DNA from: Streptomyces luteogriseus
GTDB taxonomy: Bacteria; Actinomycetota; Actinomycetes; Streptomycetales; Streptomycetaceae
Length of the DNA stretch: 64,000 nucleotides
Assembly (NCBI RefSeq): GCF_014205055.1
Contig: NZ_JACHMS010000001.1
Location: 7,902,501-7,966,500, forward strand
Direction: 5' to 3'
Positions 8,701 through 17,039 of this stretch are shown in pieces; the first letter of the stretch is position 1, and the number at the start of each line of letters is the position of its first letter. The translations under genes were made by a program, and so were the position numbers. The notes under the pieces were generated by a model. That model saw only the letters and a program-made list of their open reading frames with translations, was not told the DNA's origin and ran no database searches.

Positions 8701-10037
8701 CCCGGCTGCGCCAGGTGCTGCGCAACCTCCTGTCCAACGCGGTGAAGTTCACCGAGCAGGGCGGCGTGGAGCTGAGCATCGAGCCCGCGTCGGACGACGA
8801 GGTGCCCGAGGGCGTGGTCCGGGGCGCCGCCGTCGTGGCCTTCCGGGTGAAGGACACCGGCATCGGCATTCCCGAGCAGCACCTGGAGACGATCTTCGGC
8901 GCCTTCCAGCAGGCGGACGGTACGACCAGCCGCAAGTACGGCGGCACCGGCCTGGGTCTGTCCATCACCCGTGAGATCGCCCAACTGCTCGGCGGCGCCG
9001 TGTCGGTGCACAGCACGCCCGGCCAGGGCAGCACCTTCACGCTCTTCCTGCCCGTGGCCCGCCCCGACTTCGAGGAGCTGCTCAGCCACGGCAGGCCCCT
9101 CGACCGGGCCTCGGCCGAACCCGCGCCGCAGGGACTGGCCGGTTCGGTGCCGGTGCCCCAGATCGGCCCCGGCCCCCGGCCCCGGCGCCTGCTCGTCGTG
9201 GAGGAGCGCTCGCGCGGTCTGCTGACCCTCGTCGCGGAGAGCGTGGTCGCCGACCTGACACACGGGCGCGCCGACGGTGCTCAGCGGCCCGCGGTCGACG
9301 TCATCACCGCCGTCGGCGCGCAGGAGGCGGCCGGTGCGCTGGCCTCCGAGCCGTGCCACTGCGTCGTCCTGGAACTGGGCATGCGCGACGACGAGGCGTC
9401 CCGGTTCCTCCAAGCCCTGGAAGGGGACTCGGCGCTGACGAGCGTGCCGGTGCTGGTGCACACCAGCCATCCCGGGGACGCGTCCCTGGACGAGACGCTG
9501 CGCTCCCGCTCCGCCGGCGGCGCACTGGAGTTGCTGTCCAGCCTCGACGAACTGCGCGAGCGCATCGCCCTGCACCTGTCCGCCGAGGAACCCGGCGACG
9601 TGCTCTCCCTCGTCCGGACCGAAGGGCCGCAGCACCTGACGCCGCCCTCGGTCGACGACGCGACGGCGGGCCGTACCGTCCTCGTCGTCGACGACGACGC
9701 GCGCAACCTCTTCGCGCTGAGCGGGATCCTGGAGATGCACGGCTTCCGCGTGCTGCACGCGGAGAACGGGCGCAGAGGCATCGAGACACTGGTGAACAAC
9801 CCGGACGTCGCCATCGTGCTCATGGACGTGATGATGCCCGAGATGGACGGCTACACCGCGACGGCCGAGATCCGCCGCATGCCGCAGTACGCCGAGCTGC
9901 CCATCATCGCCGTCACGGCGAAGGCGATGCCGGGGGACAGGGACAAGAGCCTCGCCTCGGGTGCCACCGACTACGTCACCAAGCCCGTCGACACGCGCGA
10001 CCTCATGGCCTGCGTCCGCCGCTGGCTGCCCGCATGA
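5766..10037 (+). CDS. Soluble hybrid histidine kinase: poly-HAMP, GAF, coiled coil, HisKA/HATPase, two receiver regions
   Basis: 1423 residues with no membrane segment. Six exact 92-residue HAMP units span residues about 55-606, each with LGGQA, a GTW-DLT stretch and a GDLSQKI-type linker. Then come a GAF domain (about 629-780), a long coiled coil (788-862), HisKA with NMSHELRTPLN (phosphoacceptor His871), HATPase_c (DTGIGIP, GGTGLGLS), a degenerate receiver (about 1140-1276, LELGMRDDEA in place of the Asp loop) and a true receiver (about 1304-1423, LMDVMMPEMDG, Asp1354, and a TKPVD end). ATG 5766 is preferred; GTG 5760 is possible. Poly-HAMP plus hybrid output recalls fungal group III (Nik1/Os-1) kinases. 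The signal is unknown; the next gene, a PP2C phosphatase, is a likely partner. Confidence 0.92.
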   Translation: MTSDSTGVVDAVPGDQELRRLLAGLTAVRDGDFGTRLPDDADGLMGDIAKVFNGMVDQLSVFTSEVTRVAREVGTEGTLGGQAEVPGVSGTWADLTDSVNAMAGNLTTQVRDIAQVATAVAKGDLSQKIDVPARGEILQLKETVNTMVDQLSAFADEVTRVAREVGSEGRLGGQAQVPGVAGVWRDLTDSVNHMAGNLTSQVRSIAQVTTAVAEGDLSQKITVDARGEILELKSTINTMVDQLSAFADEVTRVAREVGTEGRLGGQADVKGVKGTWRDLTDSVNFMAGNLTGQVRNIALVATAVAKGDLSQKITVDARGEILELKSTINTMVDQLSAFADEVTRVAREVGTEGRLGGQAQVRGVSGTWKDLTDNVNVMASNLTGQVRSIAQVATAVARGDLSQRITVEAAGEVAALAEVINTMVDTLSAFADEVTRVAREVGTEGRLGGQAHVPNVAGTWKDLTDNVNSMANNLTGQVRNIALVTTAVAKGDLSKKIDVDARGEILELKTTINTMVDQLSAFADEVTRVAREVGTEGRLGGQAEVEGVSGTWKRLTENVNELAGNLTRQVRAIAEVASAVAEGDLTRSITVEASGEVAELKDNINSMVESLRETTRANQEQDWLKTNLARISGLMQGHRDLPVVAELIMDELVPLVSAQYGAFYLAEDGDDGPELRLVGSYGYPEESSRPSRIAFGRTLVGQAARSRRTIVVNELPDGYVTISSGLGEVVPTALVLLPIVVEGQVLGVIELASVTPFTQIHSDFLAQLMETIGVNVNTIVANARTDELLVESQRLTVELQARSTELQVQQEELQRSNAELEEKASLLAAQNRDIEAKNLQIEQARQELETRAQQLSLASKYKSEFLANMSHELRTPLNSLLILAQLLAQNPSRNLTPKQVEYAQIIHSAGSDLLQLINDILDLSKVEAGKMDVTPERVTLRQLIEYVEATFRPMTTQKSLDFTVTTAPGAPADVLTDDSRLRQVLRNLLSNAVKFTEQGGVELSIEPASDDEVPEGVVRGAAVVAFRVKDTGIGIPEQHLETIFGAFQQADGTTSRKYGGTGLGLSITREIAQLLGGAVSVHSTPGQGSTFTLFLPVARPDFEELLSHGRPLDRASAEPAPQGLAGSVPVPQIGPGPRPRRLLVVEERSRGLLTLVAESVVADLTHGRADGAQRPAVDVITAVGAQEAAGALASEPCHCVVLELGMRDDEASRFLQALEGDSALTSVPVLVHTSHPGDASLDETLRSRSAGGALELLSSLDELRERIALHLSAEEPGDVLSLVRTEGPQHLTPPSVDDATAGRTVLVVDDDARNLFALSGILEMHGFRVLHAENGRRGIETLVNNPDVAIVLMDVMMPEMDGYTATAEIRRMPQYAELPIIAVTAKAMPGDRDKSLASGATDYVTKPVDTRDLMACVRRWLPA
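5928..7583 (+). repeat. Six in-frame 276-bp HAMP-coding direct repeats
   Basis: The ATGGTCGA motif or its close variant recurs at 5928, 6204, 6480, 6756, 7032 and 7308, with a divergent seventh boundary at 7584. The spacing is exactly 276 bp (92 codons) each time. Long stretches are nearly identical in DNA, most clearly between the units starting at 6480 and 6756. The array encodes the kinase HAMP chain and could gain or lose units by homologous recombination. Confidence 0.95.
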
Positions 10038-10044
10038 GGACACC

Positions 10045-10078
10045 GGCGCCCGGCCCCCGCACCGGCGGGCCGGGCGCC
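10045..10078 (+). terminator. GC-rich hairpin between kinase and phosphatase genes
   Basis: A perfect 12-bp stem, GGCGCCCGGCCC (10045-10056) with its complement at 10067-10078 and a 10-nt loop, starts seven bases after the kinase stop. There is no T-run, which is usual in Streptomyces. It may terminate or partly attenuate transcription into the next gene. Confidence 0.55.
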
Positions 10079-10134
10079 CCGCAGCGCCTGTCGTTCCGCG
10101 CCCCAGGGCGCTCCAGCCGAGGAGCCTCCACACT

Positions 10135-12702
10135 GTGAGCAAGTCCGAGCAGCCGCGCGAACCGGATCGGGGCGGTGAGCCGAAGCGCGACTCGGCCGCC
10201 GGTCCGGAGGCCGAGTCGCCGTCGGCGACGTACGACGGGTTGCCCCTGAGCATCGAGGGGGAGCCGAAGCCCTCCGAGGGCGACGAGCAGGTTCCCGACG
10301 GGCGGTCGGGGGCTTCCGGCGAGCTGTCGGAGTCCCCGGATGCCCCGCCCGCCGACCTCGAGGACCTCTCCACCGCATCCCCGGTGGGCCGGCTCGCCGC
10401 CACCGTGGAGCGGCTCAGCCGGGAGGTGCGGGCCGCCCAGGCGGAGGCCGAAGGGCGTGCCCTGATCGAGCTCGCCAAGGGCGTCCTCGTCGAACGGCTG
10501 AAGTGCGGACCGGCCCAGGCCGCCCGGCAGCTCACCCAGTTGGCCGAGCAGGCCCAGGTCACCCCCCTCGAGCTCGCCGTCGACGTCATCAACCAGGCCG
10601 CCCGGGACCGGATGTCCGAGGTGACGGACGCCTTCCTCGCCGCCACCCGGGGCGCCGACGAGGCCGAGGACGAGTCGGCCGCCGTACGCCTGCGCGCGGC
10701 GGAGAGCGGCGTACTGGCGGCGGACGACGCCCAGGCCGTCGCCGACGCCCTGCTGGAGCAGGCGCTGCGCCCCCTCGGCGCCGTGGCCGTGGCCATCTGG
10801 GCGGCGGGCGCCGACGGTTCGCTCACCCTGGCGGGCAGTGCCGGCTTCTCACCGGCCGAGGCCGCGCGCTGGCGCTATGTCCCGCCGGACGTGGTGACCG
10901 TGGCGCGGCGGGGGCTCATCGAGCGCGAGGGGCAGTGGATCACCACCCTCGGCGTGACCGGGCTGCCCACCATCGGCCTGCACCACCATCCGGACGGCGG
11001 CCGGGCCGCCCTGCCCGCCGGCACCGGCGGCCGCATCCACGGCGTGCTGGAGATCGCCTGGCCGGAGCCGCTCGCGCCCCAGCCCCCGCAGATCGTCCGC
11101 CAGGTGGAGGCGCTGGCCGAACTGTGCGCCCACACACTGGAGACGCACACACCGCCCCAGGGAGCGGCCCAGGAGCCCCGCGTCCTGCCGGACGCCGCCG
11201 AGCTGATGGACCTGGCCGACGGACTGCACGACCCCGCCCTCGTCCTGGTGCCGCACCTCGACGCCGACGGGCACTTGGTCGACTTCCGCATCCAGCACGT
11301 GAACAGCCGGTTCCTCGACCCGGCGGGCAGGCCGCGGGCGGTCGTGAGCGGCGCGCTGCTCCTGGAGGCCTACCCGATGGCCGCCGGGGACAGCGAGTTG
11401 TTCCAGCGAGTCGAGCGGGTCTACGCCACCGGCGAGCCCTTCCGGACCCGCCGGATGAACCTCACCGCCCTCGTCGACCAGGTGCCCCTCTCGGCGGTCG
11501 CGGACATCAGCATCAGCCGCCACGGCATGTCCGTCCTCCTCATCTGGCGCATCGAGGACGAGACGGCGCGACTGGCCAGCCTGCTCCAGCACGCCCAACG
11601 GCTCGGCCGCATCGGCGGGTTCGAGGAGAACGTGCTCACCGGGGAGATCACCTGGAACGGGCAGCTCTTCGACCTCTACGGACGCCCCCAGACGAGCACC
11701 CCGGTGCCCCTGGAGGAGCTGCCGGCCCACGCCCACCCGGACGACGGCGTCTCCATCCGCCGCTTCCTGCGCACGCTGCTGCACCACCAGCGGCCGGCCG
11801 CCGCCGCCTTCCGGCTCCAGCGGCCGGACGGGGTGACCCGGCACATCCGGATCGTCGCCGAACCGGTGCTGGACACCGACGACCGGCTGCTCCTGGTCCG
11901 CGGGGCCTGCCAGGACATCTCGGCCCAGCACTGGACCGAGGTGGCGCTCGCGGCCACCCGGGACCAGCTGGCCCACACCGAGCAGCAGGCCACCGAACGC
12001 AACCGGCTGACCCTGCAGTTGCAGCACGCCATCATGCCCCCCACCCAGGCGCCGTTGCAGGTGTCCGGCCTCCAGGTCGCCGTCCGCTACCGGCCCGCGG
12101 AGACCGAGCAGCTGGTGGGCGGCGACTGGTACGACGCCGTCGTCCTGCCGTCCCGGAAGGTACTGCTGTGCGTCGGGGACGTGGCCGGGCACGGCATCGA
12201 GGCCGCCACCAGCATGGTCGTCCTGCGCAACGCGCTGCGCGGCCTGGCCGTGACCGGCGCGGGGCCGGGCCAGCTGCTGTCCTGGCTCAACATCGTGGCG
12301 CACCATCTGACCGGCGCCGTCACCGCGACGGCGGTGTGCGGACTGTACGACCCGGTCCGGCGGACGCTGCGCTGGGCCCGGGCGGGACACCTGCCGCCCG
12401 TCCTCGTCCGGGACACCGAAGCAGCCCCCCTGCCCTTGGTCAAGGGCCTGCTGCTGGGGGCCGTCCCCGAGGCCGTCTATGAGGAGACCGAGCTCCAACT
12501 GGCCGCCGGAGACACCCTGTTGATGTACACGGACGGTCTGGTCGAGCGCCGGGACCGGCCCGTCGAGGAGTCCCTGACCCACCTCCTGACCACCGCCCGC
12601 ACGGCGCCGAGCACGCTCGACCAGCAGTTGGACCGCCTCCTGACCTACAGCAAGTCGGACACCGACGACGACACGTGCATCGTGGGCATCAGGGTCGGGT
12701 GA
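10135..12702 (+). CDS. PP2C (SpoIIE-type) phosphatase with ANTAR-like, GAF and PAS sensor domains
   Basis: 855 residues from GTG 10135 (GAGGAG upstream). After an acidic, low-complexity N-terminus comes an ANTAR-like helical segment (about 95-155: ALIELAKGVLVERL, AARQLTQLAEQAQV), then a GAF-like domain (about 195-340), PAS-type domains (about 355-600) and a PP2C domain (about 635-855) with MPPTQAPLQ, GGDWYDAV, GDVAGHGIEAA and LLMYTDGLVERRD, carrying the conserved metal-binding Asp residues. ANTAR domains usually bind RNA terminator loops, so one joined to a phosphatase is notable. It lies 97 bp after the hybrid kinase and 4.7 kb after the STAS antagonist gene, and probably acts in the same signalling group. 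Confidence 0.88.
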   Translation: MSKSEQPREPDRGGEPKRDSAAGPEAESPSATYDGLPLSIEGEPKPSEGDEQVPDGRSGASGELSESPDAPPADLEDLSTASPVGRLAATVERLSREVRAAQAEAEGRALIELAKGVLVERLKCGPAQAARQLTQLAEQAQVTPLELAVDVINQAARDRMSEVTDAFLAATRGADEAEDESAAVRLRAAESGVLAADDAQAVADALLEQALRPLGAVAVAIWAAGADGSLTLAGSAGFSPAEAARWRYVPPDVVTVARRGLIEREGQWITTLGVTGLPTIGLHHHPDGGRAALPAGTGGRIHGVLEIAWPEPLAPQPPQIVRQVEALAELCAHTLETHTPPQGAAQEPRVLPDAAELMDLADGLHDPALVLVPHLDADGHLVDFRIQHVNSRFLDPAGRPRAVVSGALLLEAYPMAAGDSELFQRVERVYATGEPFRTRRMNLTALVDQVPLSAVADISISRHGMSVLLIWRIEDETARLASLLQHAQRLGRIGGFEENVLTGEITWNGQLFDLYGRPQTSTPVPLEELPAHAHPDDGVSIRRFLRTLLHHQRPAAAAFRLQRPDGVTRHIRIVAEPVLDTDDRLLLVRGACQDISAQHWTEVALAATRDQLAHTEQQATERNRLTLQLQHAIMPPTQAPLQVSGLQVAVRYRPAETEQLVGGDWYDAVVLPSRKVLLCVGDVAGHGIEAATSMVVLRNALRGLAVTGAGPGQLLSWLNIVAHHLTGAVTATAVCGLYDPVRRTLRWARAGHLPPVLVRDTEAAPLPLVKGLLLGAVPEAVYEETELQLAAGDTLLMYTDGLVERRDRPVEESLTHLLTTARTAPSTLDQQLDRLLTYSKSDTDDDTCIVGIRVG

Positions 12703-12708
12703 GGGGCG

Positions 12709-12731
12709 CGGCGCCCTACCGGCCGGCGCCG
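12709..12731 (+). terminator. Short GC hairpin after the phosphatase gene
   Basis: CGGCGCC (12709-12715) pairs with GGCGCCG (12725-12731) across a 9-nt loop, six bases after the stop codon. It is a modest candidate terminator with no T-run. Confidence 0.35.
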
Positions 12732-12966
12732 GTGATGGAGTCCGGCTGTTCCGCCGCCGGGCACAGGGCCCGCAGGTCACCGCCCGGCGGCGTCTGAAGC
12801 GGCGGGACGGCCCGGCGTGCGCTCACCGCCGTCCGGCGCCAGACCTCGACCGCCCTCGGCATGCCCGCGGCCGTGCCGACGGAGTGGGTTCCCGGCCCGG
12901 CCGTCACAGATCCGGGCGCCGCCCTGTCTCTCTGGTGAGTCAGCACCTCAGCGAATGGAGACAGTG

Positions 12967-13704
12967 ATGAAGATCGTGGTCGTCGGCGGTACGGGCCTCA
13001 TCGGCTCCCAGGTGTGCGCCCTCCTGCGCGAGGGCGGTCACGAGGCCGTGCCGGCCGCCCCCTCCACGGGCGTCGACACCCTCACCGGCGAAGGACTGGC
13101 AGCCGCCCTCAAGGGCGCGGACGTGGTCGTGGACGTGTCGAACGCGCCGTCCTTCGACACCGAACCGGCCCTGGACTTCTTCACCCGCTCGGCCCGGAAT
13201 CTGTTCGCCGCCGAGAAGGAGGCAGGCGTCCGCCATCACGTGGCGCTCTCGATCGTCGGCGTAGACGAGGTCCCCGGCTACGGGTACTACGAGGCCAAGG
13301 TCGCCCAGGAGAACGCCGTGCGCGGCAGCGGCGTGCCCTACAGCATCGTGCGCGCCGCCCAGTTCTTCGAGTTCGTCGCCCCGGTGATGGACATGTCCAC
13401 CGACGGCGCCGAGGTGCGGCTGCCGTCCACGCGCCTGCGCCCGATCGCCTCCGCCGACGTCGCCGCGGCCGTCGCCGAGGCCGCGCAGGGCGAACCCTCG
13501 AACGGCATCCGCACCATCGCGGGCCCCGAGGTGCACGGCCTCGACCGGCTCGGTGAGATCACCCTCGCGGTGAAGCCGGACGGTCGCGCCGTCGTCACCG
13601 ACGAGACCGCCGGCCTGTTCGCGGGCATGCCCGATGTGCTCACCGGCGACGAGAGCACACACCTCGCCACCACGCGGTACGAGGAGTGGCTGAAGCGGAA
13701 CTGA
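12967..13704 (+). CDS. NmrA-like NAD(P)-binding protein (atypical SDR)
   Basis: 245 residues. It opens with a Rossmann strand and glycine motif, MKIVVVGGTGLIGSQV, followed by VDTLTGEGLAAAL, VVVDVSNAPS and the YYEAKVAQENAVRGSGV region of atypical short-chain dehydrogenases. These proteins act as NAD(P)H sensors or quinone/flavin reductases. ATG 12967 places the nucleotide-binding strand at the very N-terminus; ATG 12955 (METV-) is possible. It converges with a SigJ-type sigma factor gene 15 bp away. In actinomycetes such NmrA-like genes often neighbour SigJ-like genes, so a shared redox role is plausible. Confidence 0.85.
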   Translation: MKIVVVGGTGLIGSQVCALLREGGHEAVPAAPSTGVDTLTGEGLAAALKGADVVVDVSNAPSFDTEPALDFFTRSARNLFAAEKEAGVRHHVALSIVGVDEVPGYGYYEAKVAQENAVRGSGVPYSIVRAAQFFEFVAPVMDMSTDGAEVRLPSTRLRPIASADVAAAVAEAAQGEPSNGIRTIAGPEVHGLDRLGEITLAVKPDGRAVVTDETAGLFAGMPDVLTGDESTHLATTRYEEWLKRN

Positions 13705-13719
13705 CCCGTACCGGCGGGG

Positions 13720-14634
13720 CTACGGGCGGTCGGTCACCCTGCGGGCCGACCGCTCGTACGCCCTCAGCTTCTCCGGCGTCAGGACCCAGTAGAGACCGTC
13801 GATGCCCTCGGGGCCCACGGTGGCGCTCACCAGGGCGACGGCCGCCCCGTCCTGCACGAGCAGCAGGCTCGGCTGCCCGTTGGCCTCGACAACGCGGTAC
13901 TCGGCGCCGGGGAAGAACGTGTGCGCGAAGGCGGTGACCCTGGCCACGCGCCCGGGCCCGACGAGCTCCAGCCGGGCCACGCCGCGCATACCGTTGCCGT
14001 CGGCGTAGGCGACGACGTCGGCGGACAGCACGCTCTCCAGCGCGGCGATGTCGCCCTCCCGCGCGGCGGCGACGAAGGCGTCGAGCAGCCGCCGGTGCTG
14101 AGCCGTGTCGACCGGTTCCCGGCGCTCGGCGGACAGCCGTTTGCGGGCCCGGCTGACGATCTGCCGCGTGTTGGACTGGCTCAGCTCCAGCATGCCCGCG
14201 ATCTCGTCGTACGCGTAGTCGAACGCCTCGCGCAGCACATACGCCGCCCGCTCCACCGGGTTCAGCCGCTCCAGGACCACCAGCACGGCCAGCTCCAGTG
14301 CCTCGCCGCGCTCCGCGCCGACCTGCGGATCGACACCGGTGTCCACCGGTTCCGGCAGCCACGGCCCCACGTAGGTCTCGCGCCGGACCCGCGCCGACTG
14401 CGCCACGTTGATCGCCAGCCGTGTGGTGATCTTCGCCAGGAACGCGCCCTCGTCCAGCACCGTGCTCCGGTCGGCCCCCTGCCAGCGCACCCACACGTCC
14501 TGCACCACGTCCTCGGCCTCCGACACGCTGCCCAGCACGCGGTAGGCGATGCCGAACAGCCGCGGACGCAGCCGCTCGAACGCGTCCGCCGCCGCGTCCA
14601 GCGCGTCGTCGGGGAGGGGCCGCTGCTGATCCAT
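13720..14634 (-). CDS. ECF-family sigma factor of the SigJ type (C-terminal SnoaL-like domain)
   Basis: 304 residues. Sigma region 2 is visible as PRLFGIAYRVLGSVSEAEDV followed by VQDVWVRW (about residues 24-53), and region 4 as AYDEIAGMLELSQSNTRQIV then SRARKRL (about 140-165). Beyond these lies about 120 residues of a SnoaL-like domain (DAFVAAAREGDIAALESVLS, DVVAYADG), the hallmark of ECF41/SigJ sigma factors. There the extension controls activity in place of a separate anti-sigma factor. It converges with the NmrA-like gene and lies 71 bp upstream of the malic enzyme stop on the same strand. Specific promoters are unknown. Confidence 0.88.
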   Translation of the reverse strand: MDQQRPLPDDALDAAADAFERLRPRLFGIAYRVLGSVSEAEDVVQDVWVRWQGADRSTVLDEGAFLAKITTRLAINVAQSARVRRETYVGPWLPEPVDTGVDPQVGAERGEALELAVLVVLERLNPVERAAYVLREAFDYAYDEIAGMLELSQSNTRQIVSRARKRLSAERREPVDTAQHRRLLDAFVAAAREGDIAALESVLSADVVAYADGNGMRGVARLELVGPGRVARVTAFAHTFFPGAEYRVVEANGQPSLLLVQDGAAVALVSATVGPEGIDGLYWVLTPEKLRAYERSARRVTDRP

Positions 14635-14704
14635 GTGCCGATGCCTCCGGGGTCGACCGTCGTGTCTCCCGACAGTACGGGCCCCGGAAGACCGGCGTAC
14701 GCTC

Positions 14705-16381
14705 CTAGTCCTCGTACCGGGGCGTCCACTGCGCCCGGGCGACGGCCTTGCGCAGCTCCTCCTCCGTGGCCTGCGGGGCCACCCCGTCCTCTACGGCGGC
14801 GAGGGCCGCGGCCAGGGCGATCTCGCGGGCGGACTCCCGCATCCCGGTCAGCGGCGGCAGCAGCGGCACGGGCAGGTCGTCGCCGTCCGCCGCCCGGACC
14901 GCGCACCGTGCGACGGCCCGGGCGGCGGCCACGAGCATCCGGTCCGTGACACGGGTGGCCCGGCTCGCGGTCACCGCGAGGCCCATGGCCGGGAAGACGT
15001 ACACGTTGTTCGACTGCGCCACCGGCACCTCGCGCCCGTCGACGGTCAGCGGCGGGAAGGGCGAGCCGGTGGCGATCAGCGCCCGCCCGTCGGTCCAGCG
15101 GGTGAGGTCGGCGGGCTCGGCCTCGGAGTGCGAGGTGGGGTTGGAGAGCGGGAAGACGACGGGCCGTTCGCAGGTCGACGCCATCTGCCGCACGATCTCC
15201 TCGGTGAACGCGCCGTGCGCCGTCGACAGCCCGATGAGCGCCGTCGGCCCGACGCGGCGCACCACTTCCGCCAGGCCGGTGCCGTCCCAGTCGGCCACCT
15301 CGCTGTCGTCCCGCGCGAACTCCCGCTGCTGCGGTGTCAGTTCGGACCGCGAGGACACCAGCAGGCCGTCGACGTCGAGGATCCAGAACCGGGCCGTCGC
15401 CTCGTCCTCGGGCAGACCCTCGTCGACCATGGCCGTACGGATCATGTCGGCGACGCCGATGGCGGCCGACCCCGCGCCCAGGATCACCACGCGCTGCTCG
15501 GGCAGCGGGGTGCCGGCCACGTCCGCCGCGGTGGACAGGGCGCCGAGCGTGACGGCCGCGGTGCCCTGGATGTCGTCGTTGAACGTGAGCAGCCGGTCGC
15601 GGTAGCGGGCGAGGATCGGGTGGGCGTGCGCGGTGGCGAAGTCCTCCCACTGGAGCAGCGTCCCGGGCAGTTCCGCCTCGACCGCCGACACGAACGCCTC
15701 GATCATCTCGTCGTACTCGGCACCGGTCAGCCGCCGGTCGCGGCGGCCCAGGTAGCGAGGGTTGTCGAGCAGGGTCTCGTTGTCGGTGCCCACGTCCAGC
15801 AGGATGGGCAGGGTGCGGGCGGGGTGGATGCCGCCGATCGCCGTGTACAGGCTCAACTTGCCGATGGGGATGCCCATGCCGCCCACGCCCTGGTCGCCCA
15901 GTCCGAGGATGCGCTGGCCGTCGGTGACGACGATGACGTCCACGTCGTGGTCCCGGTGCGGGCGGTTGCGCAGGATGTCCCGGAAGCGGTGCCGGTCCTC
16001 CCAGGTCAGGAACAGACCGCGCGGCCGCCGGTAGATCTCGCTGAACTTCTGGCAGGCCTCACCCACCGTCGGCGTGTAGACGACGGGCAGCAACTCCTCC
16101 AGGTACTCGGTGACCAGACGGTAGAAGAGGACCTCGTTGGTGTCCTGGAGCTGCCGCAGGTAGATGTGCCGGTTGAGGGGCTTGTCGTAGCCGCGGAACG
16201 CCTCGTAGGCGCGGGCCACCTGCTCGTCCAGGGTCTCCACGGCGGGCGGCAGCAGCCCGTCGATGCCCAGCTCCTCGCGTTCGCGCCGGCTGAAGGCGGT
16301 GCCCCTGTTGACCAACGGGTCGGCCAGGGTCGTGACGGCGGGGCTGGTGGTGGGGCGGGGGTGATGCGTCGGCTGATCCAT
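14705..16381 (-). CDS. maeA: NAD-dependent malic enzyme (long form)
   Basis: 558 residues, the length of the long (SfcA/eukaryotic-like) malic enzymes that decarboxylate L-malate to pyruvate. Motifs: LPVVYTPTVGEACQKFS, GLGDQGVGGMGIPIGK, QWEDFATAHAHPIL, FNDDIQGTAAVTLGAL (metal and substrate region), the dinucleotide motif ILGAGSAAIGVA, and PLSNPTSHSEA. ATG 16381 is chosen because GGGAAGG lies about nine bases upstream and the enzyme core begins soon after; ATG 16432 is possible. NAD preference is inferred from the form. The gene is divergent from the DUF6069 gene at 16553. The enzyme is cytoplasmic and anaplerotic. Confidence 0.93.
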   Translation of the reverse strand: MDQPTHHPRPTTSPAVTTLADPLVNRGTAFSRREREELGIDGLLPPAVETLDEQVARAYEAFRGYDKPLNRHIYLRQLQDTNEVLFYRLVTEYLEELLPVVYTPTVGEACQKFSEIYRRPRGLFLTWEDRHRFRDILRNRPHRDHDVDVIVVTDGQRILGLGDQGVGGMGIPIGKLSLYTAIGGIHPARTLPILLDVGTDNETLLDNPRYLGRRDRRLTGAEYDEMIEAFVSAVEAELPGTLLQWEDFATAHAHPILARYRDRLLTFNDDIQGTAAVTLGALSTAADVAGTPLPEQRVVILGAGSAAIGVADMIRTAMVDEGLPEDEATARFWILDVDGLLVSSRSELTPQQREFARDDSEVADWDGTGLAEVVRRVGPTALIGLSTAHGAFTEEIVRQMASTCERPVVFPLSNPTSHSEAEPADLTRWTDGRALIATGSPFPPLTVDGREVPVAQSNNVYVFPAMGLAVTASRATRVTDRMLVAAARAVARCAVRAADGDDLPVPLLPPLTGMRESAREIALAAALAAVEDGVAPQATEEELRKAVARAQWTPRYED

Positions 16382-16552
16382 GAGGTAACGCCTTCCCGTG
16401 ACGCGCCGGTTCGTGCGGGTGACGTGTGCCATCCGGGGGAACCACCGGTCCCGTGAAAACGCCCCCCCGGCCACCGATGAGTTCCGCGCCGCCGTCCGGT
16501 CTATCTCTCCGTACGCCCCACCGCGCCCCAACGCCCTTCAGGAGACAGTGAC

Positions 16553-17011
16553 ATGAGTGTGACGACGCCTCAGTCCCAGGAACAGCGGACCGAGTCCGGC
16601 CTTCTCTCCACACGCCCCGTGTGGCTGGTCGGCATTCTGGCCACCCTCGCCGGTGCCGTGGTGACGGAGGCGTTCGCGCTCGTCGCGCGGGCCGCCGGTG
16701 TCCCGATGGAAGCGGCGAGCCCCGGGGCCACGGAGGCCGCGGAGATCCCGGTCGGCGGCTTCTTCGGCGGAGTGCTGTTCTGGTCGGTCGCCGGAATCGT
16801 CCTCGCGGTCGTCCTCGCCCACTGGGCGAAGCAGCCAGCCCGCACCTTCACCGTGACCACCGTCGCCCTCACCGCGCTGTCCCTCGCCGGCCCGGCCGTC
16901 GCCCCGCACACCGCCACCTCCACCCAGATCGTGCTCGCCGCGTCCCATGTGGTGGCCGCCGCGGTCGTCGTCCCGCTGCTGGCGCGCAGGCTCTCCCACG
17001 TGCGGCGCTGA
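16553..17011 (+). CDS. DUF6069 family membrane protein
   Basis: 152 residues with a short polar N-terminus and four hydrophobic segments near residues 23-46, 68-89, 98-117 and 123-143. The profile matches DUF6069, a family of unknown function also seen at 514-927; the two share layout rather than close sequence identity. CAGGAGACAGTGAC before the ATG is a good ribosome site. It is divergent from malic enzyme and is followed by a hairpin, so it is probably monocistronic. Confidence 0.75.
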   Translation: MSVTTPQSQEQRTESGLLSTRPVWLVGILATLAGAVVTEAFALVARAAGVPMEAASPGATEAAEIPVGGFFGGVLFWSVAGIVLAVVLAHWAKQPARTFTVTTVALTALSLAGPAVAPHTATSTQIVLAASHVVAAAVVVPLLARRLSHVRR

Positions 17012-17039
17012 ACACGTCCCACCCTCCACACCACCGACA

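Noticed and set aside
5625..10826. A very long open frame (1733 codons) on the minus strand opposite the hybrid kinase
   Set aside because: It is a mirror of the kinase's codon bias, has no domain sequence, and lies antisense to a gene with full domain support. High G+C makes such frames common.
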